NCBI GenBank assembly: GCA_001512945.1
Contig: LFTF01000064.1
Span: 25,486 to 43,515, forward strand
Source: Clostridiales bacterium DTU023
GTDB taxonomy: Bacteria; Bacillota; Clostridia; Saccharofermentanales; DTU023
Reading direction: 5' to 3'
Length of the DNA: 18,030 bases
Shown here: positions 1-6,497 of the stretch, one piece after another
Numbering within the stretch: the first letter of the stretch is position 1
Layout: each line of letters opens with the position of its first letter
Program-made: the position numbers and the translations under genes
Notes under the pieces: generated by a model
Database searches by the model: none
What the model was told of the DNA's origin: nothing
Seen by the model: only the letters and a program-made list of their open reading frames with translations

Positions 1-507
1 CTCAAGGTTGGTGCGACGGTTATCTCCGGAACTGACGTGGACATAGTGGCTGGCAATTGCTTGCCGCTATCCTCGATCCCCATCGGCACACAGATCCACA
101 ACGTGGAGCTCAACGCCGGTCACGGCGGTCAGCTAGTTCGGTCAGCAGGCACATCGGCTCAGCTACTTGCCAAGGAAGGAAAATACGCAACCTTGCGTAT
201 GCCCTCCACAGAAGTAAGGCTTGTTCTCCAGAACTGCCGCGCTGTTGTAGGTGTTGTTAGCAATATCGAAAACGAGATTACCAGTATCGGCAAGGCCGGA
301 CGCAGTCGCCATATGGGCCGCCGCCCATCCGTTCGCGGCTCGGCAATGAACCCTGTCGACCATCCACATGGTGGTGGCGAGGGGAAAGCGCCGATTGGAA
401 TGCCCAGTCCGGTAACACCCTGGGGCAAGCCGACACTCGGTTACAAAACGCGCAAGCGTAACAAGAGAACTAACCGAATGATCGTCCGACGCCGGACAAA
501 GAGCTAG
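1..507 (+). CDS. rplB: 50S ribosomal protein L2, C-terminal part (5' end outside window)
   Basis: L2 binds 23S rRNA near the peptidyl-transferase centre and helps join the subunits. The frame is open from base 1 and ends with TAG at 505-507, giving 168 residues out of a family length of about 275. The visible part includes the SH3-like segment with GQLVRSAGTSAQ and the diagnostic MNPVDHPHGGGEG, whose histidine is the conserved one linked to peptidyl-transferase assembly. It ends in the usual basic tail (TRKRNKRTNRMIVRRR). It is followed after 16 nt by rpsS, as in the S10 operon of most bacteria. The true start lies upstream of the window, so the start cannot be judged. Identification rests on near-continuous family similarity recognised by eye and is secure. 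Confidence 0.98.
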   Translation, partial: LKVGATVISGTDVDIVAGNCLPLSSIPIGTQIHNVELNAGHGGQLVRSAGTSAQLLAKEGKYATLRMPSTEVRLVLQNCRAVVGVVSNIENEITSIGKAGRSRHMGRRPSVRGSAMNPVDHPHGGGEGKAPIGMPSPVTPWGKPTLGYKTRKRNKRTNRMIVRRRTKS

Positions 508-523
508 AGATGGAGGAGACAGC

Positions 524-808
524 ATGAGTCGTTCCGCAAAAAAAGGATTCTTTGTTGATGAAAAGCTTATGAAGCGCATCAACGAGCAGAATGAAAAGAA
601 TGAACAACGCGTTTTAAAGACGTGGTCGCGCGCCTCCACCATTTTCCCCGAGATGGTGGGTCACACTATTGCCGTATATGACGGAAGAAAACACGTTCCG
701 GTCTATATTACGGAAGATATGGTTGGTCACAAACTCGGTGAATTTGCTCCGACAAGAACATTCAGAGGCCATGCCGGCTCTGAAAAACGCGTCAAGATGA
801 TTCGTTAA
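524..808 (+). CDS. rpsS: 30S ribosomal protein S19
   Basis: S19 sits in the head of the small subunit, contacts S13, and takes part in the bridge to the large subunit. The product has 94 residues, the normal length. It opens with MSRSAKKGFFVDEKL and carries the family blocks KTWSRAS, IFPEMVGHTIAVYDG, HVPVYITEDMVGHKLGEF and TFRGHAG. The ATG at 524 has a Shine-Dalgarno (GGAGGA) starting at 512. The gene lies between rplB and rplV, its standard place in the S10 operon. Nothing is unusual here. Confidence 0.98.
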   Translation: MSRSAKKGFFVDEKLMKRINEQNEKNEQRVLKTWSRASTIFPEMVGHTIAVYDGRKHVPVYITEDMVGHKLGEFAPTRTFRGHAGSEKRVKMIR

Positions 809-830
809 GAGACGGCGAGGAGGAATCACT

Positions 831-1316
831 GTGGCAAAGAAAGTAATGAGCAGACAGGAGTTGCTTGATCGTCGTGAAGAGATTATCGCGGATCATAAGA
901 AGCAGACTCCGAGAAACGCAAAAAAACGCGTATTAACAAAAAGAGAGCGCAAGGTGCTTGGGATCGGTCGCGATGAAGGTCGCGCATCGGTTCAGTATCT
1001 TCGCATCAATTCGTTCAAAGTGAACGCACTGATCCGCTTGATTGTTGGTAAGCCGCTCGAAGAAGCTTACGCGATCCTGCAATATACCCCGCACGGCGCG
1101 GCGCAGCCTTTGACGAAACTCATCAAATCGGCTGAGGCCAATGCTGTGAACAACAACGGTATGAATAGCGAAGAGCTCTACGTCGCCGAATGTCACGCGA
1201 CTCAAGGGCCGACACTAAAGCGTGTCCGTGCTCGGGCAAAAGGCCAGGCAACCTGGATCCGCAAACGTTCATGTCACGTTAACGTTGTTTTGAAGGAAAA
1301 GGAGCAGGAGGTCTAA
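831..1316 (+). CDS. rplV: 50S ribosomal protein L22 with N-terminal extension
   Basis: L22 lines the nascent-peptide exit tunnel and is the erythromycin-resistance-associated protein of the large subunit. The product is 161 residues against about 110 for most bacterial L22. The family core starts near residue 51 (RASVQYLRINSFKVNALIRL) and includes the tunnel hairpin with QGPTLKRVRARAKGQATWIRKR. Residues 1-50 form an extra, highly charged, probably helical segment (many K, R and E). The GTG start at 831 is well supported by GAGGAGG at 817-823. The only other methionine before residue 111 is at position 6, so the extension cannot be removed by choosing a later start. The 3' end encodes the Shine-Dalgarno of rpsC. 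Confidence 0.96.
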   Translation: MAKKVMSRQELLDRREEIIADHKKQTPRNAKKRVLTKRERKVLGIGRDEGRASVQYLRINSFKVNALIRLIVGKPLEEAYAILQYTPHGAAQPLTKLIKSAEANAVNNNGMNSEELYVAECHATQGPTLKRVRARAKGQATWIRKRSCHVNVVLKEKEQEV

Positions 1317-1317
1317 C

Positions 1318-2001
1318 ATGGGTCAGAAAATCAATCCGCATGGTATGCGCGTAGGAATCATTAAAGACTGGGATTCGCGCTGGTACGCTGACAAAAAAGA
1401 TTTTGCCCGCTATTTGGTCGAGGACAAGAAAATCCGCGACTACGTCAAAGCGGAGACAGAGCGTGCCGGTGTCTCGAGAATCGAGATCGAACGCCTGGGC
1501 GACGATAAGACGACCATAACGATTACAACCGGAAAGCCAGGCATCATTATCGGCCGTGGCGGTTCCGAGATTGAGAATCTAAAGAAGAAGCTGACGAAGA
1601 AATTCGGACGCACTTTCTATATCAATGTCAAGGAAGTTCGCAATGTTGATTGCGAAGCGCAACTGGTTGCTGAAAGCATCGCTAGCCAATTGGAGGAGCG
1701 TGTCTCCTTCCGCCGGGCTATGAAACAAGCACTCGGCCGTGCCACCAAAAACGGCGCTCGCGGTATAAAAACAATGGTATCCGGGCGACTCGGAGGCGCA
1801 GAAATTGCTCGCTTTGAGCAGTATCGTGAGGGGTCAATCCCCCTACACACGCTGCATGCCGACATTGACTATGGATTTGCTGAGGCGAAGACGTCCTATG
1901 GACAGCTCGGAGTCAAAGTATGGATTTATAAAGGCGATGTCCTGATGGTTGGGAACGTCGCTCAACAAGATAAGGAGGCGATCCCCGATGTTAATGCCTA
2001 G
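1318..2001 (+). CDS. rpsC: 30S ribosomal protein S3
   Basis: S3 is in the small-subunit head at the mRNA entry channel, where with S4 and S5 it contributes to the ribosomal helicase activity. The product has 227 residues, within the usual 210-230. It begins MGQKINPHGMRVGIIKDW. A type II KH domain is visible, with GKPGIIIGRGG and the GRGG loop at residues 79-82. The C-terminal domain carries the typical RRAMKQA, GARGIKTMVSGRLGGAEIAR and TLHADIDYG. The ATG lies 1 nt after the rplV stop, with AGGAGG inside the end of rplV. The last 14 nt overlap the start of rplP, which suggests coupled translation. Confidence 0.98.
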   Translation: MGQKINPHGMRVGIIKDWDSRWYADKKDFARYLVEDKKIRDYVKAETERAGVSRIEIERLGDDKTTITITTGKPGIIIGRGGSEIENLKKKLTKKFGRTFYINVKEVRNVDCEAQLVAESIASQLEERVSFRRAMKQALGRATKNGARGIKTMVSGRLGGAEIARFEQYREGSIPLHTLHADIDYGFAEAKTSYGQLGVKVWIYKGDVLMVGNVAQQDKEAIPDVNA

Positions 2002-2575
2002 ACGCGTCAAGCATAGGAAACAGCACCGCGGGCGCATGAAGGGGAAAGCGCTTCGCGGCAATACAGTGACCTACGGGCAGTATGGCCTGCAGGCAATGGA
2101 ACCTTCCTGGATCACTGGAAATCAGATAGAGTCTGCACGTATTGCCATCAATCGGTATTTCCGGCGTGGCGGAACTGTTTGGATTAAAATATTTCCCGAC
2201 AAGCCTGTATCAAAGAAACCTGCCGAAACCCGTATGGGTAAAGGTAAGGGCGCCCCTGAATTTTGGGTAGCGGTTGTGAAACCTGGCCGTGTCCTCTTTG
2301 AGGTTGCCGGTGTATCAGAGAAGCAGGCGCGCGAGGCGCTCCGCCTTGCGGCGCATAAACTTCCCTGCAAAGTGCGATTCATCGAAAGTGAGCGCAAGTT
2401 CACCGAAGAAGAGATCGCGAAATTTGCCGAAGTTCAAGTGCTTGACATACCGGATGAACTCCTGAGCGATGATGAACTGGCAGATATTGCCGGGGATACC
2501 GTGATAGACGGTGAATCTGATGATGAAGATGCCCAAACAGCGGCTGATTCTGAGTCAGAGCAACAGGAGGTCTGA
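1988..2575 (+). CDS. rplP: 50S ribosomal protein L16 with long acidic C-terminal tail
   Basis: L16 organises the A-site region of the large subunit and is a late assembly protein. The start chosen is the ATG at 1988 (MLMPRRVKHRKQHRG, the family N-terminus), with AAGGAGG at 1972-1978. An in-frame ATG at 1949 has no support from the family. The product is 195 residues against about 137-145 normally. The L16 core ends near residue 137 (AAHKLPCKVRFIESERK). Residues 138-195 are an extra tail with 22 D/E and a single lysine, including DELLSDDELADIAGD and GESDDEDAQ. The tail ends in QQEV, encoded by the rpmC Shine-Dalgarno (AGGAGG, 2565-2570). The frame stays intact to a TGA 2 nt before rpmC, so no frameshift is apparent. 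Confidence 0.96.
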   Translation: MLMPRRVKHRKQHRGRMKGKALRGNTVTYGQYGLQAMEPSWITGNQIESARIAINRYFRRGGTVWIKIFPDKPVSKKPAETRMGKGKGAPEFWVAVVKPGRVLFEVAGVSEKQAREALRLAAHKLPCKVRFIESERKFTEEEIAKFAEVQVLDIPDELLSDDELADIAGDTVIDGESDDEDAQTAADSESEQQEV

Positions 2576-2577
2576 TT

Positions 2578-2787
2578 ATGAAGGCGATAGATTTACGTGA
2601 AAAGAACCAGACCGAGCTTGAGACCGAGCTTCAAGAGCTCAAAAAAGAACTCTTCAAGCTTCGCTTCCAGCACGCGACTAACCAGCTCGCCAATCCGATG
2701 GAGCTGAAACGCGTCAAACGCGACATTGCTCGCGTCAAGACAGTAATGCGCCAGCAAGAGCTTGGTCAGCAGCTTGTCTCAAGATAG
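2578..2787 (+). CDS. rpmC: 50S ribosomal protein L29
   Basis: L29 is a small two-helix protein near the tunnel exit, where signal recognition particle and trigger factor dock. The product is 69 residues, the normal size. It has the family pattern: MKAIDLREK, then a coiled-coil-like first helix (ELETELQELKKELFKLRFQHAT), the hinge NQLANP, and a second helix RVKRDIARVKTVMRQ. It starts 2 nt after rplP and uses an AGGAGG inside that gene. It is followed after 11 nt by rpsQ, the standard order. Nothing odd is seen. Confidence 0.97.
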   Translation: MKAIDLREKNQTELETELQELKKELFKLRFQHATNQLANPMELKRVKRDIARVKTVMRQQELGQQLVSR

Positions 2788-2798
2788 GGGAGAGAACC

Positions 2799-3059
2799 AT
2801 GAGCGAAGAACGCAATAAGAGAAAACTGCGCGTGGGCACTGTGGTCAGCGACAAGATGGACAAAACAGTCATCATTGCCGTCACTGAGCACGTTCGTCAC
2901 CCGCTTTACAAGAAATACATTAAGCGTACCGTCAAAATGAAAGCGCACGACGAAAATAACGAGTGCGGGATCGGCGACCGCGTCCGCGTGATGGAAACAA
3001 GACCGTTGAGCCGTGACAAACGCTGGCGCCTCGTTGAGATCATCGAGAAAGCCAGATAG
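2799..3059 (+). CDS. rpsQ: 30S ribosomal protein S17
   Basis: S17 is a primary 16S rRNA-binding protein with an OB fold, needed early in small-subunit assembly. The product has 86 residues, as expected. Family blocks are RVGTVVSDKMDKTVIIAV, HPLYKKYIKRT, the DENNECGIGDRVRVMETRPLS region and KRWRLVEI. The ATG at 2799 follows GGGGAGA at 2787-2793. This gene opens the spc-type part of the cluster, after rpmC and before rplN. No unusual features. Confidence 0.98.
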   Translation: MSEERNKRKLRVGTVVSDKMDKTVIIAVTEHVRHPLYKKYIKRTVKMKAHDENNECGIGDRVRVMETRPLSRDKRWRLVEIIEKAR

Positions 3060-3085
3060 TGCGGCGGGTTTAGGAGGACAGGTCA

Positions 3086-3454
3086 ATGATTCAAGTACAA
3101 TCCAGGCTCAAATCCGCCGATAACACCGGCGCGAAACGTCTGATGTGCATTAAGGTGCTCGGTGGCACAGGCCGCCGCTATGCCAATGTCGGAGACGTGA
3201 TTGTCTGTTCCGTCAAGGAGGCTGCGCCAGGTGGCACAGTCAAGAAAGGCGAAATTGTCAAAGCTGTGGTTGTCCGGACTAAGTCAGGCATCCAGCGCAA
3301 GGACGGCTCCGTTATTCGTTTTGACGAAAACGCGGCGGTTATCCTGAAAGACGACGGCAATCCGCAAGGAACACGCATCTTCGGACCCATCGCCCGAGAG
3401 CTGCGCGAGAAAAACTACATGAAGATTCTCTCGCTCGCACCGGAGGTCCTGTAA
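3086..3454 (+). CDS. rplN: 50S ribosomal protein L14
   Basis: L14 forms an inter-subunit bridge with 16S rRNA helix 14 and is the docking site of the silencing factor RsfS. The product is 122 residues, exactly the usual length. It begins MIQVQSRLKSADNTGAK and carries VLGGTGRRYANVGDVIVCSVKEA and the C-terminal TRIFGPIARELREKNYMKI. AGGAGG at 3072-3077 sits 8 nt before the ATG. The stop TAA shares its last base with an ATG at 3454, a possible alternative start of rplX. Confidence 0.98.
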   Translation: MIQVQSRLKSADNTGAKRLMCIKVLGGTGRRYANVGDVIVCSVKEAAPGGTVKKGEIVKAVVVRTKSGIQRKDGSVIRFDENAAVILKDDGNPQGTRIFGPIARELREKNYMKILSLAPEVL

Positions 3455-3471
3455 TGGTTAAGGAGGAACGG

Positions 3472-3822
3472 ATGTCTCGCAATAAGCTACACGTCAAGAT
3501 TGACGACCAGGTGTACATCCTGAGTGGTAAAGATGCGGGCAAAACTGGCAAGATCATCGCCGCATATCCGGCGAAGAGGCGCGTTATCGTGGAGGGTGTC
3601 AACATTGCGACACGCCACGTAAAGCCGCGTTCGCAGCATCAACAAGGTGGAATAATCCGCCAGGAGATGCCTGTTGACGTGTCAAACGTTATGCTGGTTT
3701 GTCAAAAGTGTAAACGCCCGTCTAAGGTCGGGAGAAAATATCTAGAAAACGGCGATAAAGTTCGCTACTGCAAATCATGTGGTGCGACCGTCTCCGTGAT
3801 CACAAAGGGAAAGAAGGGATAA
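3472..3822 (+). CDS. rplX: 50S ribosomal protein L24 with four-cysteine zinc ribbon
   Basis: L24 is an assembly initiator of the large subunit and binds the 5' end of 23S rRNA through a KOW domain. I chose the ATG at 3472 (MSRNKLHVKIDDQV) because AAGGAGG lies just upstream at 3460-3466 and the N-terminus then matches the family. The in-frame ATG at 3454 would add six residues and also has a GGAGG, so it stays possible. The product is 116 residues. The KOW core (YILSGKDAGKTGKI) is followed by GVNIATRHVKP. Cysteines 77, 80, 100 and 103 (CQKC and CKSC) form a probable zinc ribbon, which the B. subtilis type of L24 lacks. Confidence 0.96.
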   Translation: MSRNKLHVKIDDQVYILSGKDAGKTGKIIAAYPAKRRVIVEGVNIATRHVKPRSQHQQGGIIRQEMPVDVSNVMLVCQKCKRPSKVGRKYLENGDKVRYCKSCGATVSVITKGKKG

Positions 3823-3825
3823 CGC

Positions 3826-4365
3826 ATGAACCGTTTGAAAGAAAAATATTTAAATGAATTGCGCGATGCCCTGATGAAAGAGTTCAACTACTCATCCATC
3901 ATGCAAGTTCCCAAACTCGAGAAGATCGTGCTGAACATGGCTGTTGGCAACCCGCGCGAAAACCCGAAAGCTATCGAATCGGCAGTTCGTGATTTGACAA
4001 CGATTGCCGGTCAAAAGCCTATCGTGAGAAATGCGAGAAAATCGGTTGCTAACTTTAAGTTAAGGGAAGGTATGCCGATCGGCGTCAAAGTGACGTTGCG
4101 CGGCGAACGAATGTATGAATTCCTTGACAAGCTAGTGAGCATTGCGCTTCCTCGCGTCCGTGACTTCCGCGGCGTTAATCCGAATTCGTTCGATGGGCAC
4201 GGCAACTATTCGCTAGGTGCTCGCGAGCAGCTGATTTTCCCGGAAGTGGACTACGATAGCATCGACAAGATCAACGGCCTCGATATCGTCATCGTCACAA
4301 CAGCTAATAGCGACGAAGAGGCGAAAGCGCTGCTCACCGGATTCGGCATGCCGTTCCGTAAGTAA
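3826..4365 (+). CDS. rplE: 50S ribosomal protein L5
   Basis: L5 binds 5S rRNA together with L18 (and L25 where present), forms the central protuberance and touches P-site tRNA. The product is 179 residues, the usual length. Clear family blocks are MQVPKLEKIVLNMAVG, the GQKPIVRNARKSVANFKLREG region, PIGVKVTLRG, the LPRVRDFRGVNPNSFDGHGN block and YSLGAREQLIFPEVDYD. The ATG lies 3 nt after rplX, with AGAAGGGA upstream. It precedes the zinc-type S14 gene, the common order in Firmicutes. Confidence 0.98.
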   Translation: MNRLKEKYLNELRDALMKEFNYSSIMQVPKLEKIVLNMAVGNPRENPKAIESAVRDLTTIAGQKPIVRNARKSVANFKLREGMPIGVKVTLRGERMYEFLDKLVSIALPRVRDFRGVNPNSFDGHGNYSLGAREQLIFPEVDYDSIDKINGLDIVIVTTANSDEEAKALLTGFGMPFRK

Positions 4366-4377
4366 GGAGAGGACAAT

Positions 4378-4563
4378 ATGGCGAAAAAATCGCAGATAAT
4401 TAAAGCACAACGCACGCCGAAGTATTCGACGCGCCAAAAGAACCGCTGCCAGCTCTGTGGGCGTCCACACGCTTACATTCGCAAGTTCGGCGTCTGTCGT
4501 CTTTGCTTCCGCCAGCTCGCACATAACGGTCAAATCCCTGGCGTTCGCAAGGCCAGTTGGTAA
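4378..4563 (+). CDS. rpsN: 30S ribosomal protein S14, zinc-binding type Z
   Basis: S14 is a late-binding protein of the small-subunit head, next to S3 and S10. At 61 residues this is the short type Z form (also named rpsZ), not the ~90-residue form. Cysteines 24, 27, 40 and 43 (CQLC and CRLC) make the Zn ribbon. The ending GQIPGVRKASW is the family signature. AAGGAGA at 4364-4370 precedes the ATG. In many Firmicutes a zinc-independent S14 paralogue is induced under zinc starvation; none is in this window. Confidence 0.98.
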   Translation: MAKKSQIIKAQRTPKYSTRQKNRCQLCGRPHAYIRKFGVCRLCFRQLAHNGQIPGVRKASW

Positions 4564-4575
4564 GGAGGAGATATC

Positions 4576-4971
4576 ATGCAGGTTACGGATCCAATCGCGG
4601 ATATGCTGACACGCATCCGCAACGCCGGGAGAGCCGGCAAACTGACTTGTGAGATCCCCGCTTCGAACATGAAGCGCGCTATCGCGGATATTCTCATCGA
4701 TGCAGGTTACATTGAAAAAGTTACCTACCGCGAAGATGGCCAACAGGGAATGCTGACAGTTACACTAAAGTATTACGGCTCCAAGCCGGTCATCACGGGA
4801 ATCAAACGCATCTCTAAACCGGGTCTTCGCGTCTATGCGGATGTTGATCATCTGCCGCGAGTTCAGAATGGTCTGGGAGTTGCAATTATTTCAACCTCAA
4901 AAGGTGTGATGACAGATAAATATGCCCGCCGTACAAAAATCGGCGGTGAAGTACTCGCCTATGTATGGTGA
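4576..4971 (+). CDS. rpsH: 30S ribosomal protein S8
   Basis: S8 is a primary binder of the 16S rRNA central domain; in E. coli it is the translational repressor of the spc operon. The product is 131 residues, the usual length. It opens with the family N-terminus (VTDPIADMLTRIRNA). The GLRVYADVDHLPRVQNGLGV segment and the C-terminal STSKGVMTDKYAR and GGEVLAYVW are typical. AAGGAGG at 4562-4568 gives a strong start. Unlike its neighbours it is followed by a 62-nt gap holding a small hairpin. Whether S8 autoregulates here cannot be told from the sequence. Confidence 0.98.
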   Translation: MQVTDPIADMLTRIRNAGRAGKLTCEIPASNMKRAIADILIDAGYIEKVTYREDGQQGMLTVTLKYYGSKPVITGIKRISKPGLRVYADVDHLPRVQNGLGVAIISTSKGVMTDKYARRTKIGGEVLAYVW

Positions 4972-4992
4972 TCAGGGCATACACTCTGAAAT

Positions 4993-5007
4993 GGGTTCTC
5001 TGAACCC
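4993..5007 (+). other. small hairpin in the rpsH-rplF gap
   Basis: GGGTTC (4993-4998) and GAACCC (5002-5007) are perfect inverted repeats separated by TCT. They would form a 6-bp stem with a 3-nt loop in the mRNA. No T-tract follows, so it is not an intrinsic terminator. The rplF Shine-Dalgarno (AGGAGG, 5022-5027) lies 14 nt downstream and stays free. It could be a processing site, a stabilising element or chance. Confidence 0.4.
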
Positions 5008-5033
5008 GCAATCTTAAGAGCAGGAGGACTATT

Positions 5034-5573
5034 ATGTCAAGAATTGGCAAAAAACCGATTCCGATCCCGAAGGATATCAAAGTAGATATCACCGGGACTG
5101 AGGTCAAAGTAAGCCACGGCGATCAATCGCTCACTCAAGCGATTGTCCCCGGTATCCGGGTTAGCGTCGATGAGGGCAATATTGTTGTCGAACGTGACAA
5201 TGATCTTCGCCAAACGCGCGCTCTTCACGGGTTACTGCGTTCGCTCATCAACAACATGGTGATTGGGCTTAGCGAAGGTTTTAAGAAAAATCTAGAAATC
5301 ACGGGTGTCGGTTACAAAGCCCAGAAGAGCGATAACAAACTCATCATGGATCTTGGCTATTCACATCAGGTGATCTTTGAAGAACCGGAAGGAATCACGT
5401 TTGAATTGGCATCCCCCACCCGTATTGCTGTGAAGGGTGCCGACAAGCAGTTGGTTGGCGAGATGGCCGCACAAATCAGGGCCGCACGTCTGCCCGATGC
5501 CTACAAAGGCAAGGGCGTCCGCTATGCCGGTGAGGTACTACGCCTCAAAGTCGGCAAGTCCGGTGCCAAGTAA
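5034..5573 (+). CDS. rplF: 50S ribosomal protein L6
   Basis: L6 sits near the factor-binding site and the sarcin-ricin loop, and arises from an ancient duplication of a small alpha/beta domain. The product has 179 residues, the family norm. It starts MSRIGKKPIPIPKDIKV and has the middle block LLRSLINNMVIGLSEGFKK with the following LEITGVGYKAQ. The C-terminal rRNA-binding motif PDAYKGKGVRYAGE is intact. AGGAGG at 5022-5027 precedes the ATG. It is followed after 12 nt by rplR. Confidence 0.98.
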   Translation: MSRIGKKPIPIPKDIKVDITGTEVKVSHGDQSLTQAIVPGIRVSVDEGNIVVERDNDLRQTRALHGLLRSLINNMVIGLSEGFKKNLEITGVGYKAQKSDNKLIMDLGYSHQVIFEEPEGITFELASPTRIAVKGADKQLVGEMAAQIRAARLPDAYKGKGVRYAGEVLRLKVGKSGAK

Positions 5574-5585
5574 GGAGCATGCACG

Positions 5586-5954
5586 ATGATTAATAAAGAA
5601 CCACGTAATAAGGTGCGTCTCCGCCGTCACGCTCGCGTGCGAAAGCTCGTTTCCGGAACGGCAGACCGCCCCAGACTCTGTGTCTTCAGGAGCGCTTCTC
5701 ATATTTATGCGCAGATAATCGATGACACAGCACATCTCACGCTGGTCGCAGCTTCTTCGCTCGACGCCGGCGTAAAAGAAGTGCACCCTAACAGCGGGAA
5801 TGTCGAAACGGCAAAGACTGTTGGAAAACTTGTTGCGGAGCGCGCGATTGAGAAGGGTATAACAACCGTTGTCTTTGATCGCGGCGGGTATCCATATCAC
5901 GGACGGGTCGCAGCGCTGGCTGAGGCCGCGCGTGAAGCCGGACTTGTATTTTGA
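5586..5954 (+). CDS. rplR: 50S ribosomal protein L18
   Basis: L18 mediates attachment of 5S rRNA to the large subunit, together with L5. The product is 122 residues, as usual. It has the basic N-terminal stretch KVRLRRHARVRKLVSGTADRP, the central RLCVFRSASHIYAQIIDD and the C-terminal FDRGGYPYHGRVAALAEAAREAGL, all diagnostic. AAGGAGC just upstream supports the ATG at 5586. The stop lies 11 nt before the chosen start of rpsE. Confidence 0.97.
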   Translation: MINKEPRNKVRLRRHARVRKLVSGTADRPRLCVFRSASHIYAQIIDDTAHLTLVAASSLDAGVKEVHPNSGNVETAKTVGKLVAERAIEKGITTVVFDRGGYPYHGRVAALAEAAREAGLVF

Positions 5955-5965
5955 GGAGTGGCAAT

Positions 5966-6487
5966 ATGAGAAGACAAAGTAACCGCGACAGAAGAGACGA
6001 TCGAGATCGCGATAATGAGTTCCAAGAACGCGTGATCCATATCAACCGTGTTGCGAAGACCGTAAAGGGTGGCCGCAATTTCCGTTTCACCGCGCTGGTT
6101 GTCGTCGGTGACGGCGAAGGCCGCGTCGGAAAAGGTGTTGGCAAATCCGCTGAAATCCCCGAAGCAATTCGCAAGGGAATTGAGGAAGCCAAGAAGAATT
6201 TGATTAGGATCTCAACCTATAAAGACACAATCCCTTACGAAGTAACCGGTGTATACGGTGCCGCGCGCGTGCTCCTAAAGCCTGCAGCGGCCGGTACGGG
6301 CGTTATCGCGGGAGGCGCCGTCCGCGCTGTCTGTGAGCTGGCCGGTATCAAGGATATCCGCACCAAATCACTTGGTAGCGCGAATCACAACAACATCGTC
6401 AACGCGACGATTGAGGGGCTAAAATCACTTCGCACACTTGAGCAAGTTGCGGAGATCCGGGGCAAAAATCCTCGAGAGATTCTGTAA
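5966..6487 (+). CDS. rpsE: 30S ribosomal protein S5
   Basis: S5 lies at the mRNA entry tunnel and affects decoding accuracy (site of ram and spectinomycin-resistance mutations). I chose the ATG at 5966 because GAGGAG (5953-5958) lies 7 nt upstream. An in-frame TTG at 5951 overlaps the rplR stop and would displace that site. The product is 173 residues, slightly above the usual ~166, because of a charged N-terminus rich in R and D (about 20 residues). The double-stranded-RNA-binding fold follows: ERVIHINRVAKTVKGGRNF, GDGEGRVGKGVGKS. The C-terminal domain is RTKSLGSANHNNIVNAT. It precedes rpmD by 10 nt. Confidence 0.96.
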   Translation: MRRQSNRDRRDDRDRDNEFQERVIHINRVAKTVKGGRNFRFTALVVVGDGEGRVGKGVGKSAEIPEAIRKGIEEAKKNLIRISTYKDTIPYEVTGVYGAARVLLKPAAAGTGVIAGGAVRAVCELAGIKDIRTKSLGSANHNNIVNATIEGLKSLRTLEQVAEIRGKNPREIL

Positions 6488-6497
6488 GGAGGGTGAC

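Noticed and set aside
163..642. Long minus-strand reading frame across rplB and rpsS
   Set aside because: It lies antisense to two well-recognised ribosomal genes and its translation resembles no family; the same holds for the other minus-strand frames, such as 4213-4743, 6601-7149, 13240-13728 and 14245-14904.
1949..1987. Upstream in-frame ATG for rplP
   Set aside because: L16 proteins begin MLMP(K/R)RVK, found at 1988 with a well-placed AAGGAGG; the added 13 residues match nothing in the family.
5012..5019. The 8-bp palindrome TCTTAAGA, also seen at 9136-9143 and around 7187-7194
   Set aside because: One copy is inside secY coding sequence and flanking bases are not shared, so it reads as chance and not as a regulator site.
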